Below, piece by piece: positions 1-11,150 of a stretch of 64,000 nucleotides of DNA (the first letter of the stretch is position 1; each line of letters opens with the position of its first letter). Both the position numbers and the translations under genes were made by a program. Below the pieces are notes generated by a model that was given only the letters and a program-made list of their open reading frames with translations, was not told the DNA's origin and made no database searches. Origin of the DNA: Uranotaenia lowii (Eukaryota; Arthropoda; Insecta; Diptera; Culicidae). The stretch is taken from contig NC_073692.1 in assembly GCF_029784155.1 (NCBI RefSeq), positions 273,835,413 to 273,899,412 on the forward strand, read 5' to 3'.

Positions 1-1568
1 CATAATCTCATAAAAATAAACAAAATATATGACAAAAATCATGGTGGAAGTGCTATTTGACGTATTATTTTCTTTCCTAAACGTACTCCATAACTCTATC
101 AATTTTCAAATGACTGTACACTCCGAAATGAAAGAAAAGATCATAAATAAATACAACAGTGTAATTTGTTTTTCGGATGATTTTCTCGAAGTAACTCGAA
201 CATTTTTAACGATTTCCTAACGAATGCATAAAATTTCTGGCTGAATATATTGAAGACTTCAAGCAGCTTATCATTGTTTTAATAAGTCACCTAGTTAAAA
301 ATATTTAATTTATCTCAACCCGCCCTAAAATCCGTTAAAACATTGAAAGTGATATCATCGTTTGCATCGGGCAACATGATCCAACCAGCGAAACTCGACG
401 CCATTTCCCCCAAAAGCTCCACCAAGTCACTGACACGGTTTTCACCGAAAATCAGGCGCAATGTACACCAGACCTGGTGGCAGTAGATAATCATCACAAT
501 CTAGCCTTTGATAAATGGCTTTCACTTTTCTATACTCCTTCATCTCGTTATCGCATTACGCTTCCCGGTCTCCGGTATCCTGTTCGTTAATGATGCAATC
601 ATTTTTTATGTTTTCCCTCCATATAGGGGGGCGTTTTTTTTGCCTTCCCCCCGCTAAACGATGCGACAATGCGAGGAAAGCACGAGTGGGGTATCGCAAA
701 AAATAAGGGTAGATCGCAAAAGTTATAATCCAGAGTCTATGCTTGAAAATGTACCAAACGAACTCACGCATACTAAATGAGTGAGGAAGCGACGTGAGGT
801 AGTCAACATCCCCCCTTTCCACAGATTATCTAGCGTCCTGACGAAGACGGCAGAGATTTGCGCAAAATGTTCCCCCTTGCTTTAATCCTTCAGAGCTTTA
901 GGAAGAAAGTGACACCAGCCCTAGGCAACAAAAGAAAACGACTATACGGATGCGGATTTTTTTTTTGCTGGGTGCTCTGTGAGGAGAGCAAAACGAAAGT
1001 GAAGCTGAAAATGAGTTGGAAAATGTGATTTCTGTTATCTCCATAAAAATAAGAGTTGTTGTGTTGTTGGCGTTGATGGTGCTGCATCGTCGTTTTCGTA
1101 GCATGTAGCATCCTTTATTACTTCCGTCTGACATCAACTCCCAGGAGTCAGTTACAGCGAATCCAGACTCTCGAGGCCAGAGGACACCATGTTGCTATCA
1201 TAAGGGATCATTTTAGTCAAGCTTTCCATCCACCAACAACGGTCGCTAGTAAGCTCTCAAGGTTGGGCTGAGTCTCAGTAGTTCGGTGGCTCCACATGGT
1301 GATTTGACTCGTGTGGGACGGCGATGAGACCCTATGACAATAATTTCTTTCCATCTTCTGCACTGCACCCACCATATTGTCGCCACGAAGCCAAACAAGC
1401 GTCCATGGGCGTATCGAGACAACGAAGTGCGATAAATTCAATATCTTATGTACCTTTTCGTATCATTTCTGTCGGATTATCAATCAAACGTAACTAAAGT
1501 ATTAAGAAATACCAATGGCATATCTTCATATTATTTTTACAAAACTCAACTTATTTACGAATTATCAC
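1..1568. other. Unassigned AT-rich and mixed DNA
   Basis: I see no gene, transposon end or RNA here. The first ~330 bases are AT-rich. From about 330 to 1440 the DNA is less AT-rich and has short open frames of up to 88 codons on the minus strand (556-822) with no recognisable motif or splice pattern. It could be intron or intergenic DNA. Confidence 0.4.
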
Positions 1569-1570
1569 TA

Positions 1571-1625
1571 CCGTCAATTGGGGTCGCATGCAACACTTTT
1601 CAACTTCAATGGCTTCTAAAAATGT
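1571..1625 (+). repeat. Fragment of the CCGTCAA TA-flanked MITE family
   Basis: A TA dinucleotide at 1569-1570 precedes CCGTCAATTGGGGTCGCATG, then text shared with the start of other copies in this window (25609; reverse complement of the 18.5 kb end) through 'cttcaatggcttct'. Only one terminus is recognisable here. The rest is truncated or eroded. Confidence 0.6.
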
Positions 1626-1886
1626 AGGAGAGATAAGGGCATAATGGTCACTTTAAGATGGACGCCTATTTGTCCATAGAAAACAGCTATAAAATGTGAG
1701 TTACATCATTGTTTCGTGTACCGTTGAGCCGTCAACACGTACACCGGAGCATCGTATCGTTGCTGTGTACCTGCAAGAACATTTTACATTATTTATTTTA
1801 TCCTTACCTGTTTTTCAATCAGCATTTTTCAGTGCTAAAATTATTTTCATTTTCTTTTATTCATATTTTTCACTTTTCTTACCAGC

Positions 1887-3170
1887 ATGGGGAAGTCATC
1901 GGCCGGCTCAAGAGGCGGTTGAAAGCGAATTGCCGAAATTAATTCAGGTCCATCGCCCAAAAAAGTTGAAATTTCCAATTCATTCGATGTCCTTCATAAC
2001 ATCGGTGATGAGGAAATATTCATATTTAATTCTGATAAGAGTACCAAGAAACCTTCTTCTTCTTCTTATACTCTTAAAAACGAAAAGATTCCACCAATTA
2101 CGGTCACAATTCCTGACTTCAATGCCTTTCGGAAAGAAATCGTCACTTCCGTCAAGGATGTGAAGGTTTCTTTTCAGATCGGTCGTAGGGGAACAGCTCG
2201 TATTTTGGCGGAATCTTTTAATGATTTTCAAACATTTTTAAATTATTTGAATACTAAAAAACACCATTTTTTTACGTGCGACACTAGAAGTGATTGTCCT
2301 TTTAAAGTTGTACTTCGTGGTCTCACCGGAGATCAGACACCGAATGAGATCACAACTGAATGAAATTCTTTGTTAGGTTTTTCTCCGATTCAAGTAATTG
2401 AAATGAGGAAAAGAACTAACACAAATAATATCAGTAGTGTTGGTTTTGCTCCTGAGCTTTATTTGATCCATTTTAAAAGGATCAGGTTAATAATTTGAAA
2501 TTCTGGAAAAGGCTCGTCTTATGTTTCATTGTCGAGTCAAATTTGAACCTTTTCGAAAATCTTCAACCAATTTTCTTCAAAATATTACGCAATGTCGTCG
2601 TTGTCAAACTTTTTGTCATGGCCCTAAAAATAGCAGAATGAATGCTAGATGCATGCTTTGCGGCTCATTTGATCATGAAAAATCTAAAATTATTGCTTTT
2701 TTGGTGGTGATAAACCACAAACAGAATTTTTCAAGTATTTGAATTGTGCAGGTAATCGTTCCTCGAATTCCCTAAACTGTCCCGTTAGGGCAAAAATTAT
2801 TGCTTCTAGGAAAAATCCCAAAGTTTCCAGAAAGCTTCTTCTCCTCCTTCCTCTTTTTCGTCTTCACACGTCAGGCCGGCAAACAACCTGCCTGTTCGCG
2901 GTCAGCCTCGGCTTACATTGGAATCGCGACTTGGTAATGCTCGAAAAGATTTTAATATTACCTGTGCTGATTCTGCGCCACAGACTCGTTGTTTAACGTT
3001 CTCAGAGGTGGTTGAAAATGGGTTACCCTCTTCAGGTTTAACTAATAAAAATGAGAAAAATCCAAGTCTTAACGTTCATGTGAAGGCTTGGGAAAGTCCC
3101 CGAAATTCAAATGCAAAATACCTGTTATTCTCCTTCATTTTCTGATCCTAACAATTTTGTTGATTTGGAT
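1887..3170 (+). pseudogene. LINE ORF1, gag-like zinc-knuckle protein, broken
   Basis: This is the nucleic-acid-binding ORF1 protein of the Jockey-type element. I place its start at ATG 1887, just after the leader. It has a stop after 11 codons, reads on in the same frame to a stop at 2361, and continues through further frame changes. The diagnostic part lies at ~2595-2690: CRRCQTFCHG followed by ARCMLCGSFDH, which are tandem cysteine/histidine knuckles of LINE gag proteins. A third cysteine cluster follows near 2745-2790 (LNCAGNRSSNSLNCP). Upstream segments are hydrophilic and Lys/Ser-rich. At least three disruptions separate the pieces. In an intact element this protein would coat the RNA and assist ORF2. 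ORF2 starts ~150 bp downstream. Confidence 0.8.
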
Positions 3171-3324
3171 GAGATTACTGAGGAGAAATTTTTTGCATCA
3201 AAATTTAATGGATGATGCAACTTATGTTGAAAGCAAATTCAATGATTGAAGCTTTTCAAACTTCATTTAATTATGCTAACAAAATTATTATGACTTTACG
3301 ATTCCCTAGGTGTTTAAATATTAT

Positions 3325-5910
3325 GAATTGGAACGCCAGATCTTTGCTGGCTAACCAAGATGAATTCTTTTTATTTTTGAAAACCCAAAACATACATACA
3401 TATTACTGCCATCACTGAAACTTTTTTAAAGCCGGACGATAACTTGTAAAGTAATGGTTTCTTTAAAATTTTGCGAAATGATCGACTGGATCGACAAGTT
3501 GGGGGTGTAGCTTTTGTCATCAATAGTCGTCTCAAATTTAGACTTTTTTTTCTTTCAATAGAAAAGTCTTAAAAACAATTGGAATTGAATTAGAAACGTC
3601 TATGGGGAAAGTTATAATAACTGCCGCATATTTGCCTTTTCAATGTAGCGGTGAACAGAAATATTTTTTGAAGGGAAATTTACAAAAACTCACCAGAAAT
3701 AAATCTAAATTTTTTATTATTGGTGACTTTAATGCAAAACACCGATCTTGGAATAATATTTCATCAAATTCAAATGGGAATATTTTATTTAATGACTGCT
3801 CTGCACGTTATTACACTGTTGAATATCCTAATGGGCATACTTGTTTTTCTTCGATTAGAAATCCTTCCACAATTGATTTGGTTCTAACGGATTTAGGCGA
3901 GCATTGTAGTCAATAAGTTACTCATGCGGACCTCGATTCAGACCACCTTCCAGTAACTTTTTCTTTATCCCAAAGTCCCATTGAAAACCCTTTAAAATCA
4001 ACTTTTAACTTTCAAAAAGCTGACTGGGAGCAATATAGGAATTTTATTTAACGTAATTTAGATGTAAACGTTCCACTGAATTCAATTGAAGATATTGATT
4101 TGGCTGTAGAAAATTTGACAACTTCAATAGTCAATGCTAAATCCGCTTCAATACCTAGAGTTAAACATAAATTTAATCAACCTTTGATCGATGATGATCT
4201 TCAGTATTTGATACGATTGAAAAATATTCGTCGACGCCCATATCAACGTACTAGGGATCCTTATTTGAAATTTAATTATTGCGACTTTCAAAAAGAGATC
4301 AAACGTCGTTTAAATTTCATCTGTAATGAAAATTTTGTTAAGGCAGTAGAGGACATAGAACCCTACTGAAAGCCGTTTTGTAAATTAACTAAAATTCTGA
4401 AAAAGCCCCAGAAGCCAATTCCTACTTTGAAGATGGGGATAAACTTCTTTTAACTATCGCAGAAAAAGCCCAAAAATTAGCCCAACAATTTGAATCTGCT
4501 CATGATTTTAATTTAAACGTTGTAAGTCCAATTGATGCTCAAATTTCCCTAGAATTTGATGATATTCTTTCTAAGCAAAATGTATTTGAAAGTTCCTGTG
4601 AGGCAAATATTGATGAACTTAAATTGATTTTCAAAAAATTAAAAATATGAAAGCTCCGGGGGAAGATGGGATTTTCTATATTCTTATTAAAAAGTTGCCT
4701 GAAAGCACTTTAAATTTTTTAGTTAAAATCTTCAATAAATGTTTTCACTTGGCTTATATTCCCAATAAATGGAAAAATGCCAAAGTAACTCCAATATTGA
4801 AACCTGGAAAAAGTGCTTCAGAGCCTTCAAGTTATCGACCAATTAGTTTGCTTCCTTCTTTAAGTAAACTATTTGAGAGAGTTATTTTGAATAGAATAAT
4901 GATTCACATTAATCAGAATTCTATTTTCCCTGATGAACAATTTGGTTTTCGTCATGGACATTCTACTACACATCAACTTTTGAGTGTAACTAATATGATT
5001 GACGCTAGCAAATCTGAAGGCTCTTCTTGATATTGAAAAAGCTTTTGACAGTGTTTGGCACAAAGGTTTAGTAGCTAAATTAGCTCGATTTGATTTTCCT
5101 GTATATCTCACCAAAATTATTCAAAATTATTTGACTAGCCGAACTTTACAAGTACGCTATCAAAATTCATGCTCTGAAAGGACACCCATTAGAGCTGGTG
5201 TCCCTCAGGGCAGTATACTTGGGCCAATTTTATACAATATTTTTACTTCCGATCTTCCTGATGTACCAGAAAGAAAAGGTAGAAGATTATTTGCTGATGA
5301 CACTCTGCTTTCAGCCAAAGGTCGGAATTTGCGGGTGGTACGCAGTAGATTGCAACAAAATTTAAATTCTTTTTTGAATTACTTGAAAATGTGATAAATT
5401 TCTCCTAAAGCTTCCAAAACTCAACTTATTTTATTTCCTCATAAGCCAAGAGCAAAGTTTTTAAAACCCAATGAAAATCATTCCATAACTTTTAATGGGG
5501 TTTCATTAGAATGGTCTGATCACGTGAAGTACTTGGGACTTACACTTGATCGGAATCTTACTTTTAAAAATCACATTGAAAATATTCAATCTAAATGTAA
5601 TAAACACTCTAAATCTCTTTATTCTCTCATCAACAGGAAATCCAGACTTTGCGTGAGGAATAAGCTGCTCATATACAAACAGGTGTTCCGACCAGCGATA
5701 ATGTATGCAGTTCCGATTTGGTCTAGCTGCTGCGCGACGAGGAAGAAAGCCATCCAGAGGATTCAGAACAAGGTTCTGAAAATGATTTTGCGGCGTCTAC
5801 CTTGGCACAGCACCGAAGATCGGATTGCGGGCATTGAATCGATCGAAGAGATGGCCAACAAAATCATCTCCAACTTCGTTCTCTCTACAATTAGTTTAAT
5901 TTTAGGATAG
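3325..5910 (+). pseudogene. LINE ORF2, endonuclease and reverse transcriptase, broken
   Basis: The endonuclease start is visible at ~3325 (MNWNARSLLANQDEF), followed by the metal-binding GDFNAKHRSWNN (~3722) and SDHLPV (~3940). These are the APE-type motifs that nick target DNA. The RT begins near 4640 (APGEDGI), with SYRPISLLPSLSKLFERVI, FGFRHGHSTTHQL, DIEKAFDSVWHKGL (~5030), GVPQGSILGPILYN (~5200) and the catalytic FADD (~5290). A frame change falls near 5025, where the RT splits into two overlapping frames. Stops lie at 3914, 4366 and 5392. Typical Jockey ORF2 proteins are about 850-950 residues, so length and order fit one nearly complete but inactivated ORF. Confidence 0.88.
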
Positions 5911-6207
5911 TTTTAGTTTTTAGTTGTAAGTTTAAAATATTTTTAATATTACATGATGTTCTTCTACAAAATAAAACTTGATTGTGCTCAGCAAATTTAA
6001 GTCGAATAAATAAATTTTAGTGATTAGTAAACTATAGGGCTCTGGACAGTTCCTTATTGAACTGAACACCAAATTTAATGTAATAATGTGATATATAAAA
6101 ATGTAATGGTGAATTGGTACGAATAAAGACATATTAAAGAAAAACTCTAATCTTCCGATTCAAACGCCGCTGCTATGAAGTTCTCCCATATCATCAACTA
6201 TCCAAAT

Positions 6208-7668
6208 CATGGGTGGCCAATATTTTCAACAAGCGGGCCAAATTTCATAAATGAGATTGGCTGGCGGGCCACAAAAACAAATAGCTCTAGAGTATTCATA
6301 AAAAAATTATAACAGATTTTTGAAAACGCTATGGACAAAACATTTACGTAGGTCACATCGAGTATAGATTCATCTTAATAAGTCATAATAAGTTTTTGTT
6401 ACTTGAAAGATTTTACATATTTCGCTTAATTTGAAAAATTGTAGAAATATTAAGCAATACGAAATTAATTATCCCTCCCATTTTATGTAAATTTTCATGG
6501 GATTTAAAACCTCCTCGGTTTATTCATCCCAAAAATGTCAATTCACGTGACTCCAATAGACATCAAGTCAATTTAAACTTCTTTAAACAGGATTAATACG
6601 AGCTTGATTGTTTTATAATCATTGCACCTTCTTTAGGTAGAAATCTTCCTAAAAAAGTCCGCACCAAACCGATTCTTGTTTAATTTTACTACCCAACTGT
6701 AAAATCTGTCTAGTTTTTCAATATTGGTGTACACAAATACAAATCATGTTGCCAATTAAAATATATTTGGATTTGGTTCATTTTTCAAAATTATACCCTT
6801 CTCTGGAAAGCTGAACAAAAAATTACAAATTGGAAAAATATACAGAGCAATCTTTCGATAATTTACATAATTTTAAAAATTAATTATATTTTTATGGATA
6901 AACGATGGTTTTGAAATAGAGTTCAGGTTACTGATGGTTGAAGTTGTTGTAAAAGTATAATTTCAGTTATGATGTTGATAAGATTCGGTGATTTAAAAAA
7001 AGTTAAACGATATTGATAGGGTCTTACTATCATTCTTACTCCTCAAAACTAGAGTCCGCTTGAACACTCTTCATACCTATGATATGTAGTCACCAAAACC
7101 CAATCGGAATACTTTGAAAAAATGTGTGATGAAATTTACAGATAATGTGTCAAATGGCGTACAATTTTGATATTTAAAAAATTGTAATTGTAATAATTTT
7201 TTTCAGTGACGGTAACATTTTTTGAAAAAAATTTTGAGGCCCTTAGAATCAAAGAAATATAACTGCAAAAACTTTCCATTTTGAGCAAATAATGCCAAAT
7301 GACTGTTCAAGTTTCAAGTTATGTTTGGTGATTTTTTTTAAGATTTTTTATTGACGTTCGACAGAAAATTGCAAATGTTCCAAAACGTTTGGAAAATGGC
7401 CAAACACAACAATTTAAAAGCGTGTTTTCTCGAAATTAGTTTTATTAAACTTTTATTCCTTTGGTTTTTATCATTTCAAAGAAATTTTCAGATCTTTGTT
7501 TTAAATTCAGCAAGTTTTGATTCAGATATAATTATCCAAATGATATATGAAGAATAAGAAAAAACGTTCAGTTCTTAGAACACGACTTTTCCAAAATAAG
7601 CTTCGCGTGCCACAAAAAGTTCGTCGCGGGCCACATGTGGCCCGCGGGCCATGGTTTGGCCACCCATG
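6208..7668. mobile_element. Non-autonomous hAT-like element
   Basis: Perfect 13 bp terminal inverted repeats, CATGGGTGGCCAA at 6208-6220 and its complement at 7656-7668, bound 1461 bp. Internal subterminal GC motifs (gcgggcc near 6234, cccgcgggcc near 7641) are typical of hAT termini of the CAGGGGTGGCCAA type. There is no transposase frame inside. The 8 bp flanks no longer match well, so the insertion is old. It interrupts a LINE fragment whose coding text resumes at 7669. Confidence 0.75.
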
Positions 7669-7936
7669 AATCTACATCATCGATAGTCACGTACCAAAAC
7701 GCTCAGCAGCCACTGACCTACGTGCTCCCTGGATCACGAAAGAATTGCGACACATAAATGCACTCAAGAACAAAGCCCTCCGCTACTATATTAGGCAAAA
7801 GTCTTTTCACGATAAAAACCAATATCGCAAACTTAACTCAGCTTATAAAAAAGTATGCACGCGTTGTTACCAGGGTTAACTTATCCGGAGCGTGGTTTTA
7901 AAACTAGACCAAAAGCGTTTTGGCAGTACATTAAGG
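7669..7936 (+). pseudogene. LINE ORF2 fragment, linker between endonuclease and RT
   Basis: One frame reads through an APW-containing stretch (DLRAPWITKELRH near 7715) and a basic region (KALRYYIRQKSFHDKNQYRK). Such text is typical of the linker between the endonuclease and RT of Jockey/CR1-type LINEs. It stops at 7877, then changes frame to ERGFKTRPKAFWQYIKG just before the SINE insertion. The hAT-like element on the left and the SINE on the right both interrupt it. Confidence 0.65.
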
Positions 7937-8131
7937 GCTAGGGCCTGTGATATAGCTCAGTTGGCAAGTCTGTTGTCTCCTGAGCCGATGTCCGCGAGTT
8001 CGAGCCCAAGAGTAAACATCGAACACAGTTGTACCGGATAGTTTTTCAATAACGATCCGCCAACTGCAACGTTGATAAAGTCGCGAATGCCATAAAGATG
8101 GTAAAACGACTATAATCGAAACAAAAAAAAA
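7937..8131 (+). mobile_element. tRNA-derived SINE, copy 1
   Basis: The head carries pol III promoter boxes: A-box-like tatagctcagttggcaagtc and B-box-like gagttcgagcc, as in a tRNA gene, followed by a tRNA-unrelated body and an A-rich tail. The unit is flanked by an exact 12 bp target duplication, AGTACATTAAGG, at 7925-7936 and 8132-8143, which proves retroposition into the LINE ORF. Nearly the same sequence sits at 62062-62259. Confidence 0.9.
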
Positions 8132-8443
8132 AGTACATTAAGGAACAACGAAAACAATCGGGCTTACCGTCCTACATGTTTTTGCAAGACAAGTCGGCAA
8201 ACTCGAACCGTGATATCGTGACAGTGATAGGTGGATCATTTTCCAATCAATTCCCTGCCTTCTGGAGTACCCCAAGGGAGCCACTTAGGACCCATAATAT
8301 TCCTGATCTACTTTTACGACGTGCTGCTGCTTATCTATGGACCAAAACTGGCGTATGCCGACGACTTGAAATTGTTTCAACCCCTCCACTGCCCCGAAGA
8401 TGTCAACGTCTTGCAGAGGAGGGGGAGGGGGGGGGGGGGTTAA
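8132..8443 (+). pseudogene. LINE reverse-transcriptase fragment, continued after the SINE
   Basis: After the SINE the frame resumes (KEQRKQSGLPSYMFLQDK), then jumps to SGVPQGSHLGPIIFLIYFYDV and LAYADDLKLF. This is the RT core including the YADD catalytic motif, but in a shifted frame. The RT text normally found between these two pieces is missing, so there is an internal deletion near 8225. The fragment ends in a guanine tract at 8427-8440. Confidence 0.75.
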
Positions 8444-8455
8444 ATTTTGGTGAAA

Positions 8456-10097
8456 AGTGAGAAAGTGATTAAGCTTAAAAAACATTATTCAGATAATAAA
8501 TAAAGATGTTTATCATCATTGGTTGATTTTTTACCTCGTTCATGGAGCGGCCCATAATTCCCCATTCTTGAAACATACTAAAATAACCTCTTTTTTAAAA
8601 CAACAATGAAAAGAGCGTAAAAACTATAAATAAATGGAATACGCAAAAAGATACGTTTTGCTACCTACAACACCATGAAATTTGGAACTGTTTTATTAGA
8701 TGGTATTTTGTAGAAGTTATCGAGAAAGGAAAAAAAATTGCCTAAAAAACTAACTTACATGAAAACATGCATTAAATCGAATTATATCACTCCTGAAAAA
8801 GTAAAAAAAATCCAAATAATGTTGTTTCTAAAACAACCGTTTGAATTAGGTACATGTGCCAAAATCGAACCATGCCGAAATCGAGCAGGGTCTGTAGATA
8901 AGAATCAATAAGTGTGTTCAATGAAGTCTAGTTGAAACGGGTCGAAACAAGTAGGAATTGACAGTTAATCACCTGTCTCTTTCCAATTGACTTCGACCGA
9001 TTTCTACCAGGTCGAAATGAATGCTGCTGCCGAGCTGGATCAGTTTTGACTAGTTTCAACTTGCTCCATTGAACAACGTCATGACTAGTTTCGACCAAAA
9101 CATTGGCTCGTTGAACATCTACCAGTTGAAACCGTTTTTTACCAACGATTGAACGAAGCTAATATTAACATCGCTATTTTAAGGTATTTTATATCAAGCA
9201 AAGACGTTTGGCGTTGTATTTTTACTTTCAATACTCACAGTTCAAAAGGTTATAGACTCAGAAGTTTCAGGTAGCAACTAAAATTTGGAAATTTTTGCCA
9301 GGCCCCAATACTCAAACATAAACGAGCTCATAGAAAAATGAGAGTGTGTATGTGTTAACTGTTCTTCTCCTCTTTTCGCCAGTATTTTTTGTTTTGTTCA
9401 TGTTTGCCCAGTTTTGCTCTGAATGCCGTCGGAACAAGAAGCGTTTCGCGAGCTCGTTGTACAGTTCTACAAGGAAAAAAATACATGGGTTTTTCTAGAA
9501 CAGCGTCATGATACTTTTACCACTGACCATACTGACTGGACACTCGATTTTGTTTTCTGGATAATTTTTGCAACAGTACGCAATGTCGATTCCAGAGTGC
9601 GCATCGATCGGTTTGAAGAAATGCTATCCTAGTTAGGAAATGCCACCCAACTTTAAAAATAAAACACGAAATTTCTTCGATAAAATCGGGCAAAACAGGA
9701 CCGTTTTTCCTACAGGGCATTTTTTGTCAAATTTTTCAGGTTCGCCACCTGCCGTCGGTATTGCGAACCTGCAAAATCTGACATCGAAAAATTAGACAGA
9801 AAATTGTTGAAGTTTTGTTCTAAGCGTCATGTCAGTGTGGTCAGTGCTTTTACTACGTCCACGATTTAGTATTTTCAACCATGATTAAGTATTTTCTAGC
9901 ACAAATCTGGGCGACAATACTACGACATAGTATTTTTTACTATGCTAACTTTGACAGCTTATAGTATTTTCATCTTGTCTTTATTACCATGGTATTTTAA
10001 TATTGCACGATTCATGTTCCCGAAATTACTATACGCAAATTTTACCAATCCTATGTGTGAAAAATCGATTTACACTTTTTTTTCCTATTTGTTTTAG
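8456..10097. other. Unassigned repeat-like DNA
   Basis: No gene is supported. A short motif (gccaaaatcgaac followed by gggtctgta) near 8858-8902 also occurs near 63500-63555, so part is repeat. From 8920 to 9130 there are several 'agttgaaac/gtttcaac' blocks in both orientations, suggesting an eroded foldback. From 9825 to 10000 the word 'tagtatttt' recurs. A 69-codon open frame at 9423-9632 has no recognisable motif. Confidence 0.35.
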
Positions 10098-10301
10098 TGG
10101 CCGAGTTCCCCGCCCGAGGGAACCTCCATCGATGGTGTAGCTAATGGAAATTTCGGGCACAATTGTCCAACGTCGGAGGACATTGGAACATGCATTCTAG
10201 AGGTGGGACGAAAGTTGCTCCTTTCATTTCAACTAACCCGCACTGGGACCGGGGCGCAGTTTCAGTTGGTATCAGTCGGGCCGAGATATGTATTCATCCA
10301 G
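10098..10301 (+). CDS. Candidate internal coding exon of an unknown host gene
   Basis: The segment is bounded by a textbook acceptor (pyrimidine-rich tract, then ttgttttag ending at 10097) and a strong donor (CAG|GTGAGG at 10302). It is exactly 204 bp, 68 codons in phase 0, and only this one of the three forward frames is open. GC content is clearly above the neighbouring DNA. The encoded peptide starts WPSSPPEGTSIDG, has cysteines at positions 23 and 32, and ends with a beta-strand-like stretch (QFQLVSVGPRYVFIQ). I do not recognise the protein and see no partner exons. It could be an exon in a gene with very large introns, or a chance open segment. No ATG is expected for an internal exon. 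Confidence 0.5.
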
Positions 10302-10559
10302 GTGAGGAAATTTTATTTTGTTCTATTCAATCTACTACATATAAAACTACAGCTTATCGTTTACCTACTTCATGCACTTTAGGAAGACAATGAATATTTA
10401 GTTAAATTGCACTAATTTCCCACAAATTTTTACTAAAAGCAATCATATCAAAATTGGGGCAGAATGCCCGCATGACCACGTGTTTTACGCTCAAATTTCA
10501 AATGCTGATAACTTTTGAGAAAAACCCAATATCAAAGCGAAATGTCATTCTTTTTATAT

Positions 10560-10930
10560 GAAGAATGTTGGTTAATCGCCGCGATGTATTGTTGTTGAAT
10601 TTTATCGACGTTTTCGGCGAGTTTTACAAATTAAAAACTGTTTTTTACCAGTTGTCCAGACGTTTCGAGCTACTTAGGCGTTCGCTCCTCTTCAGTGGAC
10701 ACTAAAATATATTTTAAATTACAATTTAATACTACAATTACAATTTTTTGATTTCTAACTTACAAATTACTGGCTTTCGTCCATACTAATTTGTTCTGGC
10801 TCAGTTTGTTTTGTTTTTCGTTTACATTTGTGTGTCAGTGTCTGTGTTAATTTGGAAATGACGGGGTCGTATGCTGTTTTAAAATTACATGAATCTCGTT
10901 GTCTGTTTACAACATTGTTGTCTCCTCTTA
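10560..10930 (-). mobile_element. Possible Penelope-like terminal fragment with hammerhead-like core
   Basis: This insert interrupts the 10430-11150 repeat. On the minus strand it contains CTGAAGA (10695-10689), a possible stem (GAGC pairing with GCTC) and GAAAC (10666-10662), flanked by GTCCA and TGGAC that can pair. This matches the CUGANGA ... GAAA core of hammerhead ribozymes, which are known in the terminal repeats of Penelope-like elements. No RT or GIY-YIG coding is present, so the class is inferred from the motif alone. Confidence 0.45.
10662..10695 (-). ncRNA. Hammerhead-ribozyme-like motif
   Basis: Minus-strand order: CUGAAGA core, stem II (GAGC/GCUC with a ~13 nt loop), GAAAC core. 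Outer complementarity GUCCA/UGGAC just outside could form the closing stem. It is recognised by eye from core bases, and cleavage activity is not shown. Confidence 0.45.
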
Positions 10931-11150
10931 GTTTTATGTAACTCCCAAATTACGATAACAATGCATAATTATATCAAATTTCGTCCTTATTATAGTTAAA
11001 AGGTGCACCAATATTTGATTCGAAAAAGTCATCTGCCGCCCTGTTTGTCGCGATATTAGCTAAGGAATTGAATTTCGTTGCCTACTTGAAGGCGATTAAC
11101 CTATAAGGATATAAAAAAGTGCTCAAATGCTAAAAGCTAGATAATTTTTG

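Larger units (their letters stand above)
1700..6148 (+). mobile_element. Decayed Jockey-clade non-LTR retrotransposon (LINE)
   Basis: The order is 5' leader, gag-like ORF1 with zinc knuckles, ORF2 with APE-type endonuclease and reverse transcriptase, then an A-rich 3' end after repeated 'aataaa' motifs. This is the Jockey architecture, and the absence of an RNase H domain agrees. Several stops and frameshifts interrupt both ORFs, so the copy is dead. The 5' boundary (~1700) and 3' boundary (~6148) are estimates, because no target-site duplication was found. It resembles mosquito Juan-type elements in layout, but I could not verify that name. Confidence 0.85.
10430..11150 (+). repeat. Dispersed repeat shared with 44.74-45.08 kb, interrupted
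   Basis: Text from 'atcatatcaaaattggggcag' (10445) to 'ggatataaaaaagtgctc' (11130) matches the reverse complement of 44740-45080, for example 'aaaaggtgcacca' and 'tcgttgcctacttgaaggcg'. The match is broken from about 10560 to 10930, where this copy carries an extra ~370 bp holding a hammerhead-like motif. Ends and class are not resolved. Confidence 0.65.

Noticed and set aside
7946..8015. tRNA gene in the head of the SINE
   Set aside because: Only A- and B-box-like parts are present. No acceptor stem closes, the unit continues into a SINE body with an A-tail, and target duplications bound it.
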